This document shows, one piece after another, positions 25,811 to 28,515 of a DNA stretch of 28,515 bases. Both the position numbers and the translations under genes were made by a program. Under the pieces are notes generated by a model that was given only the letters and a program-made list of their open reading frames with translations, did no database searches and had not been told where the DNA came from. Location of the stretch: NCBI GenBank assembly GCA_021815535.1, contig JAKAGL010000003.1:1-28515 (forward strand). Reading direction: 5' to 3'. The first letter of the stretch is position 1. Every line of letters starts with the position of its first letter. The DNA comes from a bacterium (GTDB lineage: Bacteria; Nitrospinota_A; UBA7883; JACRGQ01).

Positions 25811-26635
25811 ATGTGGATTCCGCTGACGCTACTGGGAACGGGGTTACTGTTGACGCTTCTCATCGTATTGGGACGGCGTCACGAAACGCTTTCCATTTTT
25901 AAGCCGTCGAGAAGTGATGTCCGCGTTCCCGATGAATTTACCCCCAAGCCAGACGATATTCTTATCGATACCGGCGATGGGGTAATACATGGCTGGTTCT
26001 TCGAGACGAACCGGGAGGCCCCCACGCTTTTGTACATCCACGGGAACGCCGATACCATCGTCCAGCGGCTGCCGGTTATCAAAGGGTATATCAGCCTCGG
26101 GCTCAACGTCTTCATTTATGACCCTCACGGATACGGCAAAAGCGAAGGAACACCCACCAAATCCAATTTCTTAGCAGACGCATTCGCCGCTTACTTTCAC
26201 ATGACCAGCATGATGCGGATCCATCCCGGAAAGATCATCCTGCTGGGCCAATCGCTGGGTGGCGTTCCATCATTGCGGATCGCCAACAGCGAACCGGTGG
26301 CGGGACTGATTCTGGAAGGGACATTCACCAGCATCCGACAGATGGCGCGGGACCGATACCCTTTACTGCCGGTATGGCTTCTGGCATCTTCCGATTTTGA
26401 CAATGCGCGGGAGATCCAGAGGCTGAAAATTCCGGTGTTGATAATCAACGGCTCTGAGGATCTTACGATTGCCCCGTACCATTCGCAACGGCTGTTCGAT
26501 ATCGCACCAAAGCCGAGCGAATACATACGGATCGAAGGGGCCGGGCATACCACCATGTTCGAAATCGCGCCGGATATTTACTACGGCGCCATCGCCCGGT
26601 TTGTTCAATCGGTAACCTCGCGGCCCAATCATTAA
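25811..26635 (+). CDS. Membrane-anchored alpha/beta hydrolase (BEM46/ABHD13-like)
   Basis: A 274-residue serine hydrolase. An N-terminal hydrophobic anchor (about 3-21) is followed by the alpha/beta fold: HGNA oxyanion motif (77-80), nucleophile Ser148 in GQSLGG, acid Asp217 in GSEDLT and His246 in GAGHTT, so the triad is complete. Substrate unknown; relatives are lipases, esterases or depalmitoylase-like enzymes. There is no Shine-Dalgarno before ATG 25811, which lies six bases after the stop of the PycTM-like gene, so translation is probably coupled to it and the two proteins may share a membrane job. Confidence 0.9.
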   Translation: MWIPLTLLGTGLLLTLLIVLGRRHETLSIFKPSRSDVRVPDEFTPKPDDILIDTGDGVIHGWFFETNREAPTLLYIHGNADTIVQRLPVIKGYISLGLNVFIYDPHGYGKSEGTPTKSNFLADAFAAYFHMTSMMRIHPGKIILLGQSLGGVPSLRIANSEPVAGLILEGTFTSIRQMARDRYPLLPVWLLASSDFDNAREIQRLKIPVLIINGSEDLTIAPYHSQRLFDIAPKPSEYIRIEGAGHTTMFEIAPDIYYGAIARFVQSVTSRPNH

Positions 26636-26750
26636 GCCGGCGGAGTTGCCGCATTGATAAGTTTCCGCACCGATTCGGTCGCTTACTTATTCACCCGCAT
26701 GTAACCAGGTAGCGGAACACCCATTAAAAGATGAAATGCCGGCAGAAACG

Positions 26751-27995
26751 TCATATGGGCATTACCAATCCCGCATCAGGGAAGATCACCGCGTTGACCA
26801 CTTCCCCGGCGGCGTTTCGGCAAAACGCTATCCCCTCCTCCAACGACGCCACCGGCGTCATTCCCATCCGCCTGGCATGTTCCGCCGGAAGCGACGACAT
26901 CAGCGCAACGCGGCAACGCAGGGTTTTTTCCCGCGTTGCCATCGCCGTTTGGCCGTTGATGACGAATTTTTCCCGCAACGCCCGGTCCATCGCTCCAATA
27001 TCGGGGTGGCCGAACCAATCCAGAAATTCCGGATTGCCCATCCCTCCCGAACATTCCGATACCAGCAGAACCGCCCCGCCATCCCGCGCCGCAAGGCAGG
27101 CGTTATCCAACCCCTTGTGGCTCTGGATGAAATTTATATCAGACGGAAATCCGCCGCATGAAGCGATCACTACATCGGCGGGCGCGGCGACCGGCGCTCC
27201 TTGATACCCTTCCACGTAACGGCACGCCTCTGTGTGCGACTGTTCCACCTCCCCCGCATTGAGAAAAATTATCGTGTCGGAGGAGTCCACTACCGTGTTG
27301 ATGCAAAAGCCTACGCCCGCCGCTTTCGCCGCCGCCAGCGACCTTTCATGCATCGGATTGCCGGCGAGGATGCCGGGACCGATGCGCGGATGACGGCCGG
27401 GCGCCTGAGGGTTGAGCGACAGCCGGTGGAGGCGGATGCACTCTTCGTATGAGGCGACCCCCGGCAGCAACGCTTTACGTCCCCCGCCAAAACCGGCAAG
27501 GTAATGCGCCTTGACCGAACCAATGACTATGATGCCGTCCGCCGCCGCCACATAGGGATTCAGCGCCACCCCGCCGCGCGCAACACAGGATCCCCGTGCG
27601 TCATGTTCGATGCAGCGGTATCGCAAGTAAACTTCATTGCCCACGATGGATTTTTTCTGCGCCTCTGTCTGAGGCGGATGGATGCCGGAAGCAAAGACGA
27701 TCACCACCCGCTCCGGTCCGCATCCCAGCCGTTCCAGCCGTGCCAACAGTGTGGCGAGAATCAGGTGAACACCGGCTTTACGTGTGATATCCGGCACTAC
27801 GACGCAAACGTCGTTCCAACGGTTCGCCATGTCATCGAACGGCGGGCCGCCAACCGGTGCATCCAAAAAGGCTTCAAGCCTGGCCGCCGGATTTTCCAGC
27901 GCCGGACGGTATGGTGGCGCCATTTCGGTTACGCCCCAGCCGTCGGGCAAGTCTCCTTCAATTTCTCCAGCGCCGAATTTCAGCCAGATGCGCAT
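26751..27995 (-). CDS. LarA-family nickel-pincer-dependent racemase/epimerase
   Basis: A 414-residue LarA homologue. Lactate racemase LarA uses a nickel pincer nucleotide bound to a lysine. Here Lys174 in HYLAGFGGGRKALLPG fits Lys184 of Lactobacillus LarA, and His106, His164 and His190 match its active-site histidines His108, His174 and His200 with the same spacing around the lysine. PDITR is at 68-72. The substrate may be lactate or another 2-hydroxyacid; the family is broad. ATG 27995 (MRIWLKFGAGEIEG) matches family starts better than a GTG at 28028 that would overlap the upstream gene. It begins 11 bases after the ABC ATPase stop. No larB, larC or larE for cofactor synthesis is in the window. 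Confidence 0.9.
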   Translation of the reverse strand: MRIWLKFGAGEIEGDLPDGWGVTEMAPPYRPALENPAARLEAFLDAPVGGPPFDDMANRWNDVCVVVPDITRKAGVHLILATLLARLERLGCGPERVVIVFASGIHPPQTEAQKKSIVGNEVYLRYRCIEHDARGSCVARGGVALNPYVAAADGIIVIGSVKAHYLAGFGGGRKALLPGVASYEECIRLHRLSLNPQAPGRHPRIGPGILAGNPMHERSLAAAKAAGVGFCINTVVDSSDTIIFLNAGEVEQSHTEACRYVEGYQGAPVAAPADVVIASCGGFPSDINFIQSHKGLDNACLAARDGGAVLLVSECSGGMGNPEFLDWFGHPDIGAMDRALREKFVINGQTAMATREKTLRCRVALMSSLPAEHARRMGMTPVASLEEGIAFCRNAAGEVVNAVIFPDAGLVMPI

Positions 27996-28006
27996 CGGAA
28001 GGCCGC

Positions 28007-28515
28007 TTACCGTTTCACCAGCAGACACGCCACTTTGTGCCCTTTTGACACTTCATCGAGCGATGGTTCGATTTGGACGCAACGCGGCTCCTTTACCGGA
28101 CATCGTGTATGGAAATAGCAACCGGTTGGAGGATTAATCGGCGAAGGCAAATCCCCTTTCAGCATGATGGTCTTGCGTTTCCGGGTGGGATCCGGCACTG
28201 GCAACGCCGCCAGTAACGCAAGGGTGTAGGGATGCAGAGGCCGGCGGAACAGCTCTTCACGCGGGGCCTCTTCCACTATTTTGCCGAGGTACATCACCGC
28301 TACCCTGTCACTGATATGGCGGATCACCGACAAATCGTGAGAAATAAACAGGTAGGCGATACCATACCGCTCCTTCAGATCCATCAGTAGATTCAGAACC
28401 TGCGCCTGCACCGATACATCCAGCGCGCTTACCGGCTCGTCCCCGACAATAAACGACGGATTAAGCGCAATGGAGCGTGCAATGCCAATCCGTTGCCGCT
28501 GGCCGCCGGAAAACT
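28007..28515 (-). CDS. Opp/Dpp/Nik-type ABC transporter ATP-binding protein, C-terminal part (partial)
   Basis: The last 169 codons of an ABC ATPase entering from the right edge. The signature FSGGQRQR lies at the very edge, then Walker B with FIVGDEPVSALD and the switch His in FISHDLSVI. A C-terminal oligopeptide-transporter extension is present (HPYTLALLAALPVPDP, PTGCYFHTRCP), so it is OppF/DppF-like, an ATPase of a peptide or nickel importer. Walker A is outside the window. Its stop is 11 bases from larA, so the two are likely cotranscribed. Confidence 0.95.
   Translation of the reverse strand, partial: FSGGQRQRIGIARSIALNPSFIVGDEPVSALDVSVQAQVLNLLMDLKERYGIAYLFISHDLSVIRHISDRVAVMYLGKIVEEAPREELFRRPLHPYTLALLAALPVPDPTRKRKTIMLKGDLPSPINPPTGCYFHTRCPVKEPRCVQIEPSLDEVSKGHKVACLLVKR

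Noticed and set aside
26636..26750. Terminator between the convergent hydrolase and larA genes
   Set aside because: Only short stems such as ACCGA-T-TCGGT (26669-26679) without a T-run are visible.
28007..28028. GTG 28028 as the larA start
   Set aside because: It would overlap the ABC ATPase gene and add 11 residues not typical of LarA; ATG 27995 begins the conserved family N-terminus.

Overview
The window is 28.5 kb of gene-dense DNA, GC-rich by eye, from a flagellated Gram-negative (diderm) bacterium. The evidence for this is an outer-membrane beta-barrel protein ending in Phe, a flagellin/FliD/FliS cluster, and CheA and CheW chemotaxis proteins. Most genes are housekeeping or core-accessory. 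I see no insertion sequence, prophage, integrase or CRISPR array. The lineage cannot be fixed from sequence reading alone; the mix would fit a Nitrospinota-, Nitrospirota- or deltaproteobacteria-like organism, which is a guess.

Layout. (1) 1-955, minus: 5' part of a CheA-type histidine kinase, cut by the window edge. (2) 1098-3824, plus: a P2-type cation ATPase. (3) 3920-9129, plus: a compact sufBCDSU operon for Fe-S cluster assembly, with genes almost touching. (4) 9136-15718, minus: coaBC, a family-4 uracil-DNA glycosylase, a class A penicillin-binding protein, a small outer-membrane barrel protein and a zinc-ribbon-containing sugar-nucleotide epimerase. (5) 15904-17331, plus: a B12-domain-type radical SAM protein. 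(6) 17616-21141, plus: flagellin, a 105-residue unknown protein, a strong terminator, a sigma-28-like promoter, fliD and fliS. (7) 21237-21920, plus: a DJ-1/PfpI protein and tRNA-Cys(GCA). (8) 22025-23967, minus: a glycerophosphodiester phosphodiesterase coupled by an ATGA overlap to a short GlpD-like dehydrogenase. (9) 24242-26635, plus: a CheW protein with a zinc-binding CZB domain inserted in it, then a three-helix membrane protein resembling Pycsar effector (PycTM) proteins, paired with a membrane-anchored alpha/beta hydrolase. (10) 26751-28515, minus: the 3' part of an Opp/Dpp/Nik-type ABC ATPase followed by a LarA-family nickel-pincer racemase.

How the genes work together. SufBCD is the scaffold/ATPase complex, fed by the cysteine desulfurase SufS and its zinc-dependent partner SufU. 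The UDG and the radical SAM protein in the window are Fe-S clients. Flagellin, its chaperone FliS and the filament cap FliD form one filament module. GDPD and the GlpD-like protein form a short route from glycerophosphodiesters to glycerol-3-phosphate to dihydroxyacetone phosphate.

Most worth a second look: the CheW-CZB insertion (24242-25084), the PycTM-like/hydrolase pair (25211-26635), the unknown 105-residue protein with its structured leader inside the flagellin cluster (18471-18856), the zinc-ribbon epimerase, and the ABC-ATPase/LarA pairing.
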